A stretch of DNA of 64,000 nt from assembly GCA_017428925.1 (NCBI GenBank), contig JAFRPY010000046.1:1-64000 (forward strand). Direction: 5' to 3'. The notes under the pieces are model-generated. The model searched no databases and was not told the DNA's origin. It worked only from the letters and a program-made list of their open reading frames with translations. Shown here one piece after another: positions 9,086 to 17,675 of the stretch (position 1 is the stretch's first letter; each line of letters starts with the position of its first letter). Source of the stretch: Prevotella sp. Lineage in GTDB: Bacteria > Bacteroidota > Bacteroidia > Bacteroidales > Bacteroidaceae. Made by a program: the position numbers and the translations under genes.

Positions 9086-10206
9086 TGATAACACAAGATC
9101 AATTGAAAGATGTGATGCAACGCGCAGATGACCTGCATCGCTATCTCGACATCGACCGCAAACAGATAGAATTTGAGGAAGAAGACCTTAGGACACAGGC
9201 ACCTGATTTCTGGGAAGATCCCAAGCGGGCACAGGTCCAGATGAAGAAGGTGAAGGATATCAAACGATGGATCGATGGCTATCAGCAGGTGCGGACACTT
9301 GCTGACGAACTGCAGTTGGCTTTCGATTTCTATCACGAGGACATGGTGACGGAAGAAGAGGTTGACGAAGACTATAGCAAGGCCATCAAGGCCATCGAGG
9401 ACCTGGAACTGAAGAACATGCTGCGGCAAAAGGAAGACCCGATGGACGCCGTGCTGAAAATCAACTCGGGTGCTGGTGGCACCGAGGCTCAAGACTGGGC
9501 AGGCATGCTGATGCGTATGTATATCCGCTGGTGTGAGGCTCATGGCTACAAAGTGACTATCGCCGACTTGCAGGATGGTGACGAGGCTGGCATCAAGAGT
9601 GTGACGATGGAAATCGAGCATGGCGAATATGCTTACGGCTTCTTGAAGAGCGAGAATGGTGTACACCGTCTGGTTCGCGTCTCGCCGTTCAATGCCCAGG
9701 GCAAGCGTATGACTTCGTTCGCATCGGTGTTTGTGAGCCCCCTTGTCGACGATACCATCGAAGTTTACGTGGATCCGGCCAAACTTTCATGGGATACGTT
9801 CCGCAGCAGTGGTGCCGGAGGTCAGAATGTGAACAAGGTGGAGTCGGGCGTGCGCCTTCGCTATTGGTATACAGATCCCGATACAGGCGAGGAAGAGGAA
9901 ATTCTCATCGAGAATACAGAAACCCGCGACCAGCCGAAAAACAAGGAAAAGGCGATGTTGCTTCTGAAGTCTCAGCTCTACGACCGCGCCATGAAAAAAC
10001 GTCTTGAGGCTCAGGCCAAGATTGAGGCAGGCAAGAAAAAAATCGAGTGGGGCTCGCAGATTCGTTCGTATGTGTTCGATGATAGGAGGGTGAAAGACCA
10101 CCGCACCAACTACCAGACCTCTGACGTAGATGGGGTAATGGACGGTAAAATCGACGATTTCATCAAAGCCTATCTCATGGAGTTCCCCGTTGCCGACGAG
10201 AATTAA
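9085..10206 (+). CDS. prfB: Peptide chain release factor 2, encoded in one frame
   Basis: RF2 recognises UGA and UAA and triggers peptide release. In 373 residues the stop-codon tripeptide SPF is at 200-202 and the catalytic GGQ at 245-247 (SSGAGGQNVNK). In many bacteria prfB needs a +1 frameshift at a CTTTGA site near codon 26. Here the equivalent stretch (RYLDIDRK) reads straight through as CTCGAC with no UGA, so no autoregulatory frameshift is present. The start overlaps the stop of the acyl-CoA synthetase gene. Confidence 0.97.
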   Translation: MITQDQLKDVMQRADDLHRYLDIDRKQIEFEEEDLRTQAPDFWEDPKRAQVQMKKVKDIKRWIDGYQQVRTLADELQLAFDFYHEDMVTEEEVDEDYSKAIKAIEDLELKNMLRQKEDPMDAVLKINSGAGGTEAQDWAGMLMRMYIRWCEAHGYKVTIADLQDGDEAGIKSVTMEIEHGEYAYGFLKSENGVHRLVRVSPFNAQGKRMTSFASVFVSPLVDDTIEVYVDPAKLSWDTFRSSGAGGQNVNKVESGVRLRYWYTDPDTGEEEEILIENTETRDQPKNKEKAMLLLKSQLYDRAMKKRLEAQAKIEAGKKKIEWGSQIRSYVFDDRRVKDHRTNYQTSDVDGVMDGKIDDFIKAYLMEFPVADEN

Positions 10207-10239
10207 GCATTTGTCAAAACCAAAATAAAGTGTAATATT

Positions 10240-10383
10240 ATGAGTCAGAAAAGAAAAGTACAGCGTGCGCGTCATGCCGCACAGGAAGAGCAAAAAGGCA
10301 AGAGCATTGTAAAGTGGATTTTCGGAGCTCTCATCGTTCTTGCCATTATCTATGCCATCTGGGCAACCATTATGATTTCCTAA
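10240..10383 (+). CDS. 47-residue single-pass membrane peptide
   Basis: A short frame from ATG 10240 to TAA 10381 encodes 47 residues. A basic N-terminal half (MSQKRKVQRARHAAQEEQKG) is followed by one hydrophobic helix (IFGALIVLAIIYAIWATIMI) at the C-terminus. It sits tightly between prfB (34 bases upstream) and the CYTH gene (three bases downstream), so it is very likely translated as part of the operon. The topology suggests a cytoplasmic N-terminus with the helix in the inner membrane. The function is unknown. Confidence 0.7.
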   Translation: MSQKRKVQRARHAAQEEQKGKSIVKWIFGALIVLAIIYAIWATIMIS

Positions 10384-10386
10384 AGC

Positions 10387-10908
10387 ATGAGCGGACTGGA
10401 AATTGAGCGGAAATTTCTGGTACGAGGAGAAGGTTATCGCCAGAAGGCGACCTCGAAAAGCCGTATCAGGCAGGGTTATATCATGAGCAAGAACGGACGC
10501 ACCGTAAGGGTTCGCGTCCGCGATGCTCATGGCTACCTCACCATCAAGGGCCCGTCTGTAAACGGCGGATTATCACGCTATGAGTTTGAGAAGGAAATCA
10601 CACTCGACGAGGCTGAACACCTGATGGAGATGTGCGAGCCTGGAGTCATTGACAAAACCCGCTACTTGGTGCCCAGTCCTGACGGTCAGCATACGTTTGA
10701 AGTAGATGAATTTTATGGTGACAATGCCGGGCTGGTGATGGCTGAGGTAGAACTCAAAAACGAGGAAGAATCGTTCAAAAAGTCCGATTTCATCGGTGAT
10801 GAGGTGACTGGCGACCGTCGTTTCTATAATTCCCATTTGCGCCAGATGCCTTACATTGTATGGCGCGGAACGATTCCCCGCGAATTCCGGCATCTGGAAC
10901 TTGAATGA
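10387..10908 (+). CDS. CYTH-domain (triphosphate tunnel) protein
   Basis: The 173-residue protein begins with the signature ExExK motif (E5, E7, K9 in MSGLEIERKFLV). It continues with alternating basic and acidic strands typical of a triphosphate tunnel metalloenzyme: RTVRVRVRD, YLTIKGP, RYEFEKEI, HTFEVDEFYG and MAEVELK. Bacterial homologues of this length (YgiF-N/CthTTM/NeuTTM type) act as inorganic triphosphatases or related phosphohydrolases; adenylate cyclase activity is less likely. It follows the small membrane peptide by three bases. Confidence 0.9.
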   Translation: MSGLEIERKFLVRGEGYRQKATSKSRIRQGYIMSKNGRTVRVRVRDAHGYLTIKGPSVNGGLSRYEFEKEITLDEAEHLMEMCEPGVIDKTRYLVPSPDGQHTFEVDEFYGDNAGLVMAEVELKNEEESFKKSDFIGDEVTGDRRFYNSHLRQMPYIVWRGTIPREFRHLELE

Positions 10909-10962
10909 AGAACCGATAAAGACATCTGTACGGAGTAATAAAACTAAATTTTAATCAAAACG

Positions 10963-12318
10963 ATGCGTGAAAGAGGAAACTTCGGAACCAAGTTAGGTGT
11001 CATTTTGGCTACTGCTGGAGGAGCCGTCGGACTGGGAAATGTCTGGCGATTTCCCTACGTGACGGGCCAGAATGGCGGTGCTGCATTTATCCTTATCTAT
11101 ATCGTCTGTGTGCTGTTGATGGGAATTCCCGTCATGCTATGCGAGATGGTGATAGGCCGTCATGCTCAGGCCAACACTGCCCGTGCCTATTCCATCATAG
11201 GAAATGGTTCTGCCTGGAAACTGGTGGGTTATCTGGGTGTGCTCACCTCAGCGCTCATTCTGGGATATTACAGTGTAGTGAGCGGTTGGACTTTGCAGTA
11301 TGTTTTCTCTTCAGCAATGGGCAATATTCATGGCACTCCCGAATTCTTCAAGGATTATTTCACCGAATTTTCCAACCACCCGATAAAACCAATCATGTGG
11401 GCGGCCCTGCTCGTTGGCATCACTCATTTCGTGATTGTCCATGGTGTACAGGACGGTATCGAGAAGGCTTCGAAGATTATGATGCCCGTGCTGTTTCTGC
11501 TTCTTCTTATCCTGATGGTTTGCTCGCTGACGTTGCCCAATGCCTGGAAAGGTGTGGAATTTCTGCTGAAGCCTGATTTCTCGAAGGTTACGAGCAAGAC
11601 ATTTCTTGAAGCCCTCGGCCAGTCGTTCTTCTCGCTCAGCATTGCCATGGGGTGTCTGTGCACCTATGCCAGTTATTTCAAGCGCGAAACCCGTCTGTTG
11701 TCGTCGGCAGTCCAGATTGCCACTATAGACTCTTTGGTGGCCATTCTCGCAGGGTTGATTATTTTCCCTGCTGCGCTTTCCGTCGGCGTTCAGCCCGACA
11801 GCGGTCCTTCGCTTATTTTTATCACGCTGCCCAATGTCTTTGAGCAGGCTTTCGGTACGATGCCCATTGTGGAATATGTCGTGAGCATTATGTTCTACCT
11901 GCTGCTTACGATAGCAGCACTGACTTCCAACATCTCTATCCACGAGGTGAGCACTTCGTTCCTCAGCGAGGAATTGCGCATTGGCCGCCGTCAGGCAGCA
12001 CGGATGGTCACGTTCTATGCCATTGTCTCGGGTGGAATTTGTTCGCTTTCATTGGGTATGTGGGACTGGTGCTCCGTTTTCGGGATGCCCCTGTTTGAGT
12101 TCCTCGACTGGTTCACGGCAAATTGCTGTCTGCCTCTCGGAGCTTTTCTTACCTGTATTTTCATCGGCTGGTATGTTGACCACAAGGTGGTTCACGACGA
12201 AATCACCAACTGGGGAACATCCGATCTTCGGTTTGTCCATGTGTTTGTTTTGTTGGTGAAATACATCTGTCCGCTGTTCATCATCGGAGTCTTCCTCCAT
12301 CAGATAGGATGGATTTGA
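10963..12318 (+). CDS. NSS-family sodium-dependent transporter, copy 1
   Basis: A 451-residue neurotransmitter:sodium symporter. The N-terminal signature GGAVGLGNVWRFPYVTGQNGGAAF (about residues 18-42) carries the unwound TM1 and its sodium and substrate ligands. About 11 hydrophobic helices follow, fewer than the 12 of eukaryotic members, as in bacterial tyrosine and tryptophan transporters. It probably imports an amino acid with sodium. The next gene, 20 bases downstream, is a paralogue of the same length and layout. Confidence 0.92.
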   Translation: MRERGNFGTKLGVILATAGGAVGLGNVWRFPYVTGQNGGAAFILIYIVCVLLMGIPVMLCEMVIGRHAQANTARAYSIIGNGSAWKLVGYLGVLTSALILGYYSVVSGWTLQYVFSSAMGNIHGTPEFFKDYFTEFSNHPIKPIMWAALLVGITHFVIVHGVQDGIEKASKIMMPVLFLLLLILMVCSLTLPNAWKGVEFLLKPDFSKVTSKTFLEALGQSFFSLSIAMGCLCTYASYFKRETRLLSSAVQIATIDSLVAILAGLIIFPAALSVGVQPDSGPSLIFITLPNVFEQAFGTMPIVEYVVSIMFYLLLTIAALTSNISIHEVSTSFLSEELRIGRRQAARMVTFYAIVSGGICSLSLGMWDWCSVFGMPLFEFLDWFTANCCLPLGAFLTCIFIGWYVDHKVVHDEITNWGTSDLRFVHVFVLLVKYICPLFIIGVFLHQIGWI

Positions 12319-12337
12319 TAGGGATTTTTTATTTGGT

Positions 12338-13681
12338 ATGGAGAATAGGGGAAAATTCGCATCTAAGATAGGCATTGTGCTGGCTACGGCAGGTTCGGCT
12401 GTGGGTTTGGGCAATATCTGGAGGTTTCCATACGAGACCGGAGAAAATGGCGGTGCGGCATTTCTTATCATTTATATTGTTTTCCTCTTCCTAATCGGTC
12501 TTCCAGCGATGCTCTGCGAGTTCATCGTAGGACGTAATGCCCAGAAAAATGCCACACAGGCATACGGCGGTTGGCCGTGGCGGTTTGTCGGATTCATGGG
12601 CGTATTCACCGGTTTCATCATCATGGGATTTTATTCCGTCGTTGCCGGGTGGACACTTCAGTATGTCTTTGCCTCTGTAGCCGGTCATCTGATGGGTGAT
12701 CCGCAGTATATCCAGCTTTATTTCGACTCCTTTACCAACAATCCCGTCAAACCCGTGATGTGGACGGTGATATTCCTGCTCATCACCCATTACGTGATTG
12801 TCCATGGCGTGCAAAGCGGAATTGAGAAGGCTTCAAAATTGATGATGCCTATACTCTTTGTGCTTTTGCTGCTGCTCGTGGTATGCTCACTCATGCTGCC
12901 TGGCAGTTGGAAAGGCGTGGAGTTCCTTTTCTATCCCGATTTCTCCAAGGTTACGCCGTCTACTTTCTTTGACGCTTTGGGACAGACATTCTTCACGCTG
13001 TCCACGGGAATGGCTTGCCTAGCCACCTATGCCAGCTATTTCGGGCGTGATGTCAATCTTGCCCGGTCGGGTATTCAGATTGCAGCCATCGATACGTTGG
13101 TGGCCTTGCTTTCCGGACTGATCATCTTTCCAGCGGCGTTCTCGGTGGGTGTAGAGCCCGATGCCGGACCCTCACTTATTTTCATCACGCTGCCCAATGT
13201 GTTCCAGCAGGCATTCATGTTCATGCCTTTCCTGGGATATATCATCAGCATCATCTTCTATGTGCTCTTGGTGCTTGCAGCACTTACCAGTATAATTTCC
13301 ATGCACGAGACGCCGACAGCTTTCGTCAGCGAGGAATTCAGGCTTGGCCGTAAGACAGGTGCCCGCATTGTTACCTTTTTGGCCATGATTACTGGCGCAC
13401 TCTGTTCCCTGTCGTTGGGACCAGTACCCCAGTTGCAGATATTCGGTCAATCGTTGTTCGGTTTCTTCGATTTTCTTTCTGCTAATGTCCTGCTTACGCT
13501 TGGCGGTTTCCTCACGTCGGTCTATGTGGGATGGGTAATGCCTCATCAGACGGTACGCGACCAAATGACCAACTGGGGCACGCTCTCACCGCGCTTCTTC
13601 CCGTTGTTCGTCTTTGTCGTGAAATACGTCTGTCCTATTGGAATGCTCTGCATTTTCCTCCATCAGTTCGGATGGGTGTAG
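12338..13681 (+). CDS. NSS-family sodium-dependent transporter, copy 2
   Basis: A 447-residue paralogue of the upstream transporter with the same TM1 signature (GSAVGLGNIWRFPYETGENGG). It shares long matching segments, including ITLPNVF and the ALTSxISxHE block in the second half. The changes near TM1 (S for G, E for V) and elsewhere suggest a different substrate range. Tandem duplication followed by divergence is the simplest explanation; both copies appear intact. It is followed closely by the HhH-domain gene. Confidence 0.92.
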   Translation: MENRGKFASKIGIVLATAGSAVGLGNIWRFPYETGENGGAAFLIIYIVFLFLIGLPAMLCEFIVGRNAQKNATQAYGGWPWRFVGFMGVFTGFIIMGFYSVVAGWTLQYVFASVAGHLMGDPQYIQLYFDSFTNNPVKPVMWTVIFLLITHYVIVHGVQSGIEKASKLMMPILFVLLLLLVVCSLMLPGSWKGVEFLFYPDFSKVTPSTFFDALGQTFFTLSTGMACLATYASYFGRDVNLARSGIQIAAIDTLVALLSGLIIFPAAFSVGVEPDAGPSLIFITLPNVFQQAFMFMPFLGYIISIIFYVLLVLAALTSIISMHETPTAFVSEEFRLGRKTGARIVTFLAMITGALCSLSLGPVPQLQIFGQSLFGFFDFLSANVLLTLGGFLTSVYVGWVMPHQTVRDQMTNWGTLSPRFFPLFVFVVKYVCPIGMLCIFLHQFGWV

Positions 13682-13702
13682 ATGAAAATAAATACCTGAA
13701 CC

Positions 13703-14620
13703 ATGAATCTTAGGGATTTCTTTTATTTGCAGAAATCAGACCGCATAAGCATTCTTTTTCTGGTGTTTGTCATCCTGTTTGTCGGGGCTGCCATTTGGTT
13801 TCTCGGTGAACACGAGACTTCCACTCCGCTCACCGCAGAAGACTCGCTGGCCATGGCGAATATTCGCGACACGGTATACCGACGTTCATACGGTGGTTAT
13901 GCTTCCCGTTCCCACCAATACTACAATGTTCCGGAGCGAAAGATAGAGCGATTCGCCTTCGATCCGAATACTGCCGACAGCACGCAGCTACTTCGTTTAG
14001 GACTCAGTCCCTACATTGTTCGCAACATCTATCGTTATCGGGCAGCAGGCGGAATTTATCGCCGTCCTGAGGATTTCGCCAGGATGTACGGAATTACGCG
14101 CAAGCAGTTCGATGAGTTGAGGCCTTATATCCATATCAGTGCCGATTATCAAGAGGCCCGTTCTTTTTACAAAACCAACCATACCGAAGTCAGTCCGCGC
14201 GACACGATAACTTACCCCGTCAAATTGGTTCCGGGCGAGACCGTTCAGCTGAACACTGCTGACACTTCTGCGCTGAAGCATGTGCCAGGAATCGGTTCAG
14301 GTTTTGCGCGACGCATTGTGCGTTATCGTCAGCAGTTGGGCGGTTTCGTCAGTATCGACCAGCTGCGCGAGATTAACAATTTCCCAGAGTCTGCCCTTGC
14401 TTATTTCCAGTTAGGAAAAGTCCAGGTCAGCCGACTGAACGTCAATCAATCTACGCTGAATCAGCTGAAAGCCCATCCCTATCTGAATTTCTATCAGGCA
14501 AAAGCCATCACCGACTACCGCCGTTTGCACGGTCCGTTGCAAAACATTCAGCAACTGCGACTGTTGGAAGAATTCACGCCAGAAGACCTCTCGCGCCTTG
14601 CTCCATATCTTGCGTATTAA
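13703..14620 (+). CDS. Membrane-anchored helix-hairpin-helix protein (ComEA-like)
   Basis: The 305-residue protein has one N-terminal transmembrane helix (RISILFLVFVILFVGAAIWFL, about 15-35). An extracytoplasmic part follows with several helix-hairpin-helix units: DPNTADSTQLLRLGLSPYIVRNI, VQLNTADTSALKHVPGIGSGFARRI and a third near the C-terminus (NVNQSTLNQLKAHPYLNFYQAKAI). HhH units of this sort bind DNA in ComEA proteins. A role in DNA uptake or binding at the envelope is inferred only. Confidence 0.88.
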   Translation: MNLRDFFYLQKSDRISILFLVFVILFVGAAIWFLGEHETSTPLTAEDSLAMANIRDTVYRRSYGGYASRSHQYYNVPERKIERFAFDPNTADSTQLLRLGLSPYIVRNIYRYRAAGGIYRRPEDFARMYGITRKQFDELRPYIHISADYQEARSFYKTNHTEVSPRDTITYPVKLVPGETVQLNTADTSALKHVPGIGSGFARRIVRYRQQLGGFVSIDQLREINNFPESALAYFQLGKVQVSRLNVNQSTLNQLKAHPYLNFYQAKAITDYRRLHGPLQNIQQLRLLEEFTPEDLSRLAPYLAY

Positions 14621-14662
14621 TACGCCGGCAGCACAAAAAATTGAAAAAAATACCCCTTTTAT

Positions 14663-14693
14663 TTTGATTTCTGTCTAAATCTCATTACCTTTG
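14663..14693 (+). promoter_or_regulatory. Promoter of tRNA-Pro
   Basis: TTTG (14663-14666), 19 bp, then TACCTTTG (14686-14693) fits the Bacteroidota consensus and lies about 105 bases upstream of the tRNA 5' end. Confidence 0.7.
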
Positions 14694-14798
14694 CAGTCAG
14701 TTTTCAGAACTGACTGCGATATTTGGCTGCATTCGGCCATTTGAAAGTGAACTTTCATGGCGCTCATTTGCACAAATATTGCACGATCTTAAAAAGAT

Positions 14799-14871
14799 CG
14801 GGATGTAGCGCAGTTGGTAGCGCACTACGTTCGGGACGTAGGGGTCGGGCGTTCGAGTCGCCTCATCCCGA
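14799..14871 (+). tRNA. tRNA-Pro (anticodon CGG)
   Basis: A 73-base cloverleaf. The acceptor stem pairs CGGGATG (14799-14805) with CATCCCG (14864-14870), with discriminator A at 14871. The D arm is GCGC/GCGC. The anticodon stem is CTACG/CGTAG around loop TTCGGGA, giving CGG with G37, typical of proline. The T arm is GGGCG-TTCGAGT-CGCCT. The 3' CCA is not encoded. Confidence 0.96.
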
Positions 14872-14954
14872 CAACACGGGAACCGTTTGTCGCTGGAGTT
14901 GAAACGGTAAAAGTTGATGCTGAGCTGATAATAGTTCCCTGCTGTAAGTTGAAA

Positions 14955-14986
14955 AAAAAAGTGGCCGATTACTCGACCGCTTTTTT
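14955..14986. terminator. Bidirectional terminator between tRNA-Pro and murF
   Basis: An A-rich/T-rich hairpin pairs AAAAAAGTGG with CCGCTTTTTT around an inner CGA/TCG pair and a TTAC loop. The A and T runs on both sides let it serve the tRNA on the plus strand and murF on the minus strand. Confidence 0.75.
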
Positions 14987-15017
14987 GTTTTTTTCAGGAA
15001 GTCTTTCTAAAAGTTGC

Positions 15018-16433
15018 CTACAACAGTGGAGGCAGTTCGAAGAGTTTCATGTAGTTGCTGCCCTTGATGAGGATGTATCGGTCGTGTGGATTTTCTTGTT
15101 CGATGGCCTGTTTCACTTCTTCTACATTCTGGAATTTACGGAAGCTGCAGTCGGTTGCCTGGAACTCTTTTCCGACGAGCCAAACATCGATGAAATGGGC
15201 GTTTTTTAAATATTCTACCACTTTTTGGTGCTCTTCGTGACTCACTTCGCCCAACTCTCCCATGTCGCCGATAATCACCATTTTCGAGGGAACGTCCATC
15301 AGGCTGAAGTTCTGTAGAGCGGCCGTCATCGATGTTGGGTTGGCATTGTAGGCATCCACAACCAGTTTGTTCCGTTCTGTGACGGTCAATTGTGAGCGGT
15401 TGTTGCTGGGAATATAACTTTCTAAAGCATGGCTGATGGCTTTTGCGTCGACATTGAAATGCAGTCCGATGGTGATGGCTGCCAGCATGTTGTCGAGATT
15501 GTAGGCGCCTATGAGGTGAGTGGTGACGGACTGGGGCTGATTGATGCCGAAGGATTCGGCCTGCCACTCGAAGTTAAGAAACGGATCGCATTTCCTTATT
15601 GTTCCACGCACTTCGGCATTTTCCGCCTTCTGCCCGTATTTAACGAGCTCTTTCATACCGCGTTCGGCGGCCATCTGCATCAGGTGCTCATTATCAGCAT
15701 TGATAAACACAGTGCCATCAGAACATTCTTCACTCTTCACTCTTAACTCTTCACTTTTAAGGTAGTCGTAGAGTTCGCCCTTTGTGCTTTTCACCCCCTC
15801 GAACGAGCCGAATCCCTGCAAGTGGGCCCGGCCTACGTTGGTGATGAGTCCGCAGGTGGGCTCAGCCGTTTCCACCAGCGTTTTGATGTCACCGGGATGT
15901 GAGGCTCCCATCTCAATGACGGCAATTTCGTGTTCGGGCCGTATGTTCAGCAGCGTTTTTGGAACCCCCACGTCGTTGTTGAAATTTCCCTGTGTGTAGA
16001 GCACGTTGTATTTCTCTGAGAGCACGCGCGATATCAGTTCCTTGGTGGTTGTCTTACCGTTTGTGCCTGTAATGCCAACGACGGGAATGTGGAACTGGCG
16101 GCGGTGTTCGCGAGCCAGGTCCTTGAAAGTCTGCAGGCAGTCGTCCACCTTGATAATTCTCTCTTCCATACCTTTACCCCCCAAAAAATCTTCCGAAATG
16201 GAAGGCGTCTCGGCCGTCGTCAGACTCCCCTCCCTTAGGGAGGGGCCGGGGGTGGGCTCCTCATCCACAATGGCGTATGCACAGCCCTTCTCCAGCGCCG
16301 AAATTGCGAACTGGTTGCCGTTGAACGAAGCGCCTTTCAGGGCAATGAAAATACTTCCGGCAGGGCAATCGCGGCTGTCGGTAGTGATGACCGGATGTTG
16401 CTGATACAACTTATAAAGTTCCTTGGTGTCCAT
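15018..16433 (-). CDS. murF: UDP-N-acetylmuramoyl-tripeptide--D-Ala-D-Ala ligase with repeat-derived insertions
   Basis: The last cytoplasmic Mur ligase, adding D-Ala-D-Ala to UDP-MurNAc-tripeptide. The ATP-binding motif GITGTNGKTTTKEL is near residues 118-131, with EMGASHPGDI, INADNEH and the C-terminal DAYNANPTSM. At 471 residues it carries two insertions made of repeat DNA. One is a stretch around TPGPSLREG (about 57-90), encoded by a GC-rich palindrome, before the core resumes at ERIIKVDDC. The other is KSEELRVKSEE (about 226-236). Both keep the frame and lie in surface-loop positions, so the enzyme is presumably active. Ddl, which makes its substrate, is at 38.8 kb. Confidence 0.95.
   Translation of the reverse strand: MDTKELYKLYQQHPVITTDSRDCPAGSIFIALKGASFNGNQFAISALEKGCAYAIVDEEPTPGPSLREGSLTTAETPSISEDFLGGKGMEERIIKVDDCLQTFKDLAREHRRQFHIPVVGITGTNGKTTTKELISRVLSEKYNVLYTQGNFNNDVGVPKTLLNIRPEHEIAVIEMGASHPGDIKTLVETAEPTCGLITNVGRAHLQGFGSFEGVKSTKGELYDYLKSEELRVKSEECSDGTVFINADNEHLMQMAAERGMKELVKYGQKAENAEVRGTIRKCDPFLNFEWQAESFGINQPQSVTTHLIGAYNLDNMLAAITIGLHFNVDAKAISHALESYIPSNNRSQLTVTERNKLVVDAYNANPTSMTAALQNFSLMDVPSKMVIIGDMGELGEVSHEEHQKVVEYLKNAHFIDVWLVGKEFQATDCSFRKFQNVEEVKQAIEQENPHDRYILIKGSNYMKLFELPPLL
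15725..15759 (-). repeat. In-frame GAGTTAAGAGTGAAGAG tract in murF
   Basis: The minus strand reads AAGTGAAGAGTTAAGAGTGA and continues with GAAGAGTGAAGAA. The same degenerate tract recurs at 32109-32140 and 61831-61860. It is translated as KSEELRVKSEE inside MurF. Confidence 0.75.
16227..16245. repeat. GC-rich interspersed palindrome inside murF
   Basis: CCCCTCCC-TTA-GGGAGGGG is a perfect 8-bp-arm palindrome, flanked by GGGGGTGGGC. A near copy in the same relative context (ACCCACCCC next to CCCTCCCT-ATG-AGGGAGGG) occurs at 60302-60328. The two copies define one repeat family. Confidence 0.8.
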
Positions 16434-16455
16434 TTTCTATGTAAAATTTGTTGTG

Positions 16456-16487
16456 CAAAGATACGATTAAGCGAGCACAATTGCAAA
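16456..16487 (-). promoter_or_regulatory. Promoter of murF
   Basis: Minus strand: TTTG (16484-16487), 20 bp, TATCTTTG (16456-16463), ending 23 bases from the murF start codon. Confidence 0.7.
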
Positions 16488-16562
16488 TAAAACTTGTTTT
16501 AATTTGTTTTGCCAGGCGTAGGTATCTTATTTCATTTTTGTTTTAATCTAAACTGAAAATAT

Positions 16563-16666
16563 AATTTAGACTAAAACGCAAATTAATTTAGACTAAATTG
16601 CAAAGTAATTTAGACTGGATTAAAAAGTAAATTAGACTAAATTGCAAAGTAAATTAGACTAAATTA
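16563..16666. repeat. 22-bp tandem repeat array in the murF-folP intergenic region
   Basis: Units start at 16563, 16585, 16607, 16629 and 16651 with an exact 22-bp period and consensus AATTTAGACTAAATTGCAAA plus GT. The third unit is diverged and the fifth is partial. The array lies between the divergent murF and folP promoters in a 450-base gap; the rest of the gap shows only the two promoters. Confidence 0.85.
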
Positions 16667-16870
16667 CTTTTCGGCGGATAATTGATTGAAAATCAACGGA
16701 TGGGCGGAGCCGTTATATAAAGGAAATGGATTTCTTTCCAGCCAATGTCTCTGCTTTATAGCCGTCCCTTATCAAGGGGCTCAAAATGTTTTTTCGCTCA
16801 TTTATATAATTTTCTCTCGCTCAAGAATACAAATTCATTTGTGTTCTTTCGCTAAATCGAAATTTTATGC

Positions 16871-16878
16871 TATCTTTG
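16871..16878 (+). promoter_or_regulatory. -7 element upstream of folP
   Basis: TATCTTTG lies nine bases before the folP ATG. A weaker TTTC occurs 20 bp upstream (16847-16850) in place of TTTG. It implies a very short leader. Confidence 0.5.
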
Positions 16879-16886
16879 CAAGCGAT

Positions 16887-17672
16887 ATGGAATACACACT
16901 GAATTGCAACGGACGACTGCTGAACCTGTCGGAACCGCAGGTGATGGGTATCATCAACCTGACTCCCGACTCCTTTTTCGCCGCCAGCCGCAAACAGGCT
17001 GACGATGAGATCGTTTCGCGTTGCCATCAGATTCTTCTTGAAGGGGCCTCGATTATCGATGCCGGTGCATGTTCTACAAGGCCGGGCGGCGAGCTGGTTT
17101 CGGAGGAAGAAGAGATGAAGCGACTTCGAAATGGACTTTCCCTGATCAGGAAAGAACTGCCCAATGCCATACTGAGCATCGACACTTTCCGCCCCGATGT
17201 GGCACGGATGTGTATCGAGGAGTTCGGGGCTGACATCATCAACGATGTTGAGGGAAGCGAAGAGATGTTCCAGACGGTTGCCCGGCTTGGTACACCTTAT
17301 ATATACATGTCGCGCAAGGCCACGGTCCACGATGTGCTCATCGATTTTGCCCAGACGGTTCAGCGCCTGTGCGACCTTGGTCAGAAAGACATTGTCCTCG
17401 ATCCGGGATTCGGTTTCGGCAAGACGTTGAATCAGAATTTCATGCTGTTGGGTGAATTGGAGAAACTTCTGGTGATGGAATTGCCGCTGCTCGTGGGTGT
17501 TTCGAGGAAACGCATGGTATGGCAGACATTGGCCATTACGCCCGACGATTCGCTCAACGGGACGACCACGCTGAACACCGTTGCCCTGCTGAAAGGAGCG
17601 TCCATCCTGCGTGTGCATGACGTCAAAGAAGCTGTTGAAGCAGTCAAACTAACCTTAAACCTGCAAACCTAA
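16887..17672 (+). CDS. folP: Dihydropteroate synthase
   Basis: A TIM-barrel enzyme that joins 4-aminobenzoate to dihydropterin diphosphate in folate synthesis and is the sulfonamide target. The ATG at 16887 is chosen because the reading frame upstream crosses the promoter. The 261 residues contain VMGIINLTPDSFF (about 21-33), DAGACSTRPGG (about 63-73), IINDVEG, VLDPGFGFGKT and the C-terminal GVSRKRM. Length is standard. The stop is four bases from the cdaA start, suggesting co-transcription. Confidence 0.96.
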   Translation: MEYTLNCNGRLLNLSEPQVMGIINLTPDSFFAASRKQADDEIVSRCHQILLEGASIIDAGACSTRPGGELVSEEEEMKRLRNGLSLIRKELPNAILSIDTFRPDVARMCIEEFGADIINDVEGSEEMFQTVARLGTPYIYMSRKATVHDVLIDFAQTVQRLCDLGQKDIVLDPGFGFGKTLNQNFMLLGELEKLLVMELPLLVGVSRKRMVWQTLAITPDDSLNGTTTLNTVALLKGASILRVHDVKEAVEAVKLTLNLQT

Positions 17673-17675
17673 GAT

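Noticed and set aside
9085-9180. Programmed +1 frameshift in prfB
   Set aside because: The equivalent site reads CTCGAC with no UGA and the whole protein is in one frame.
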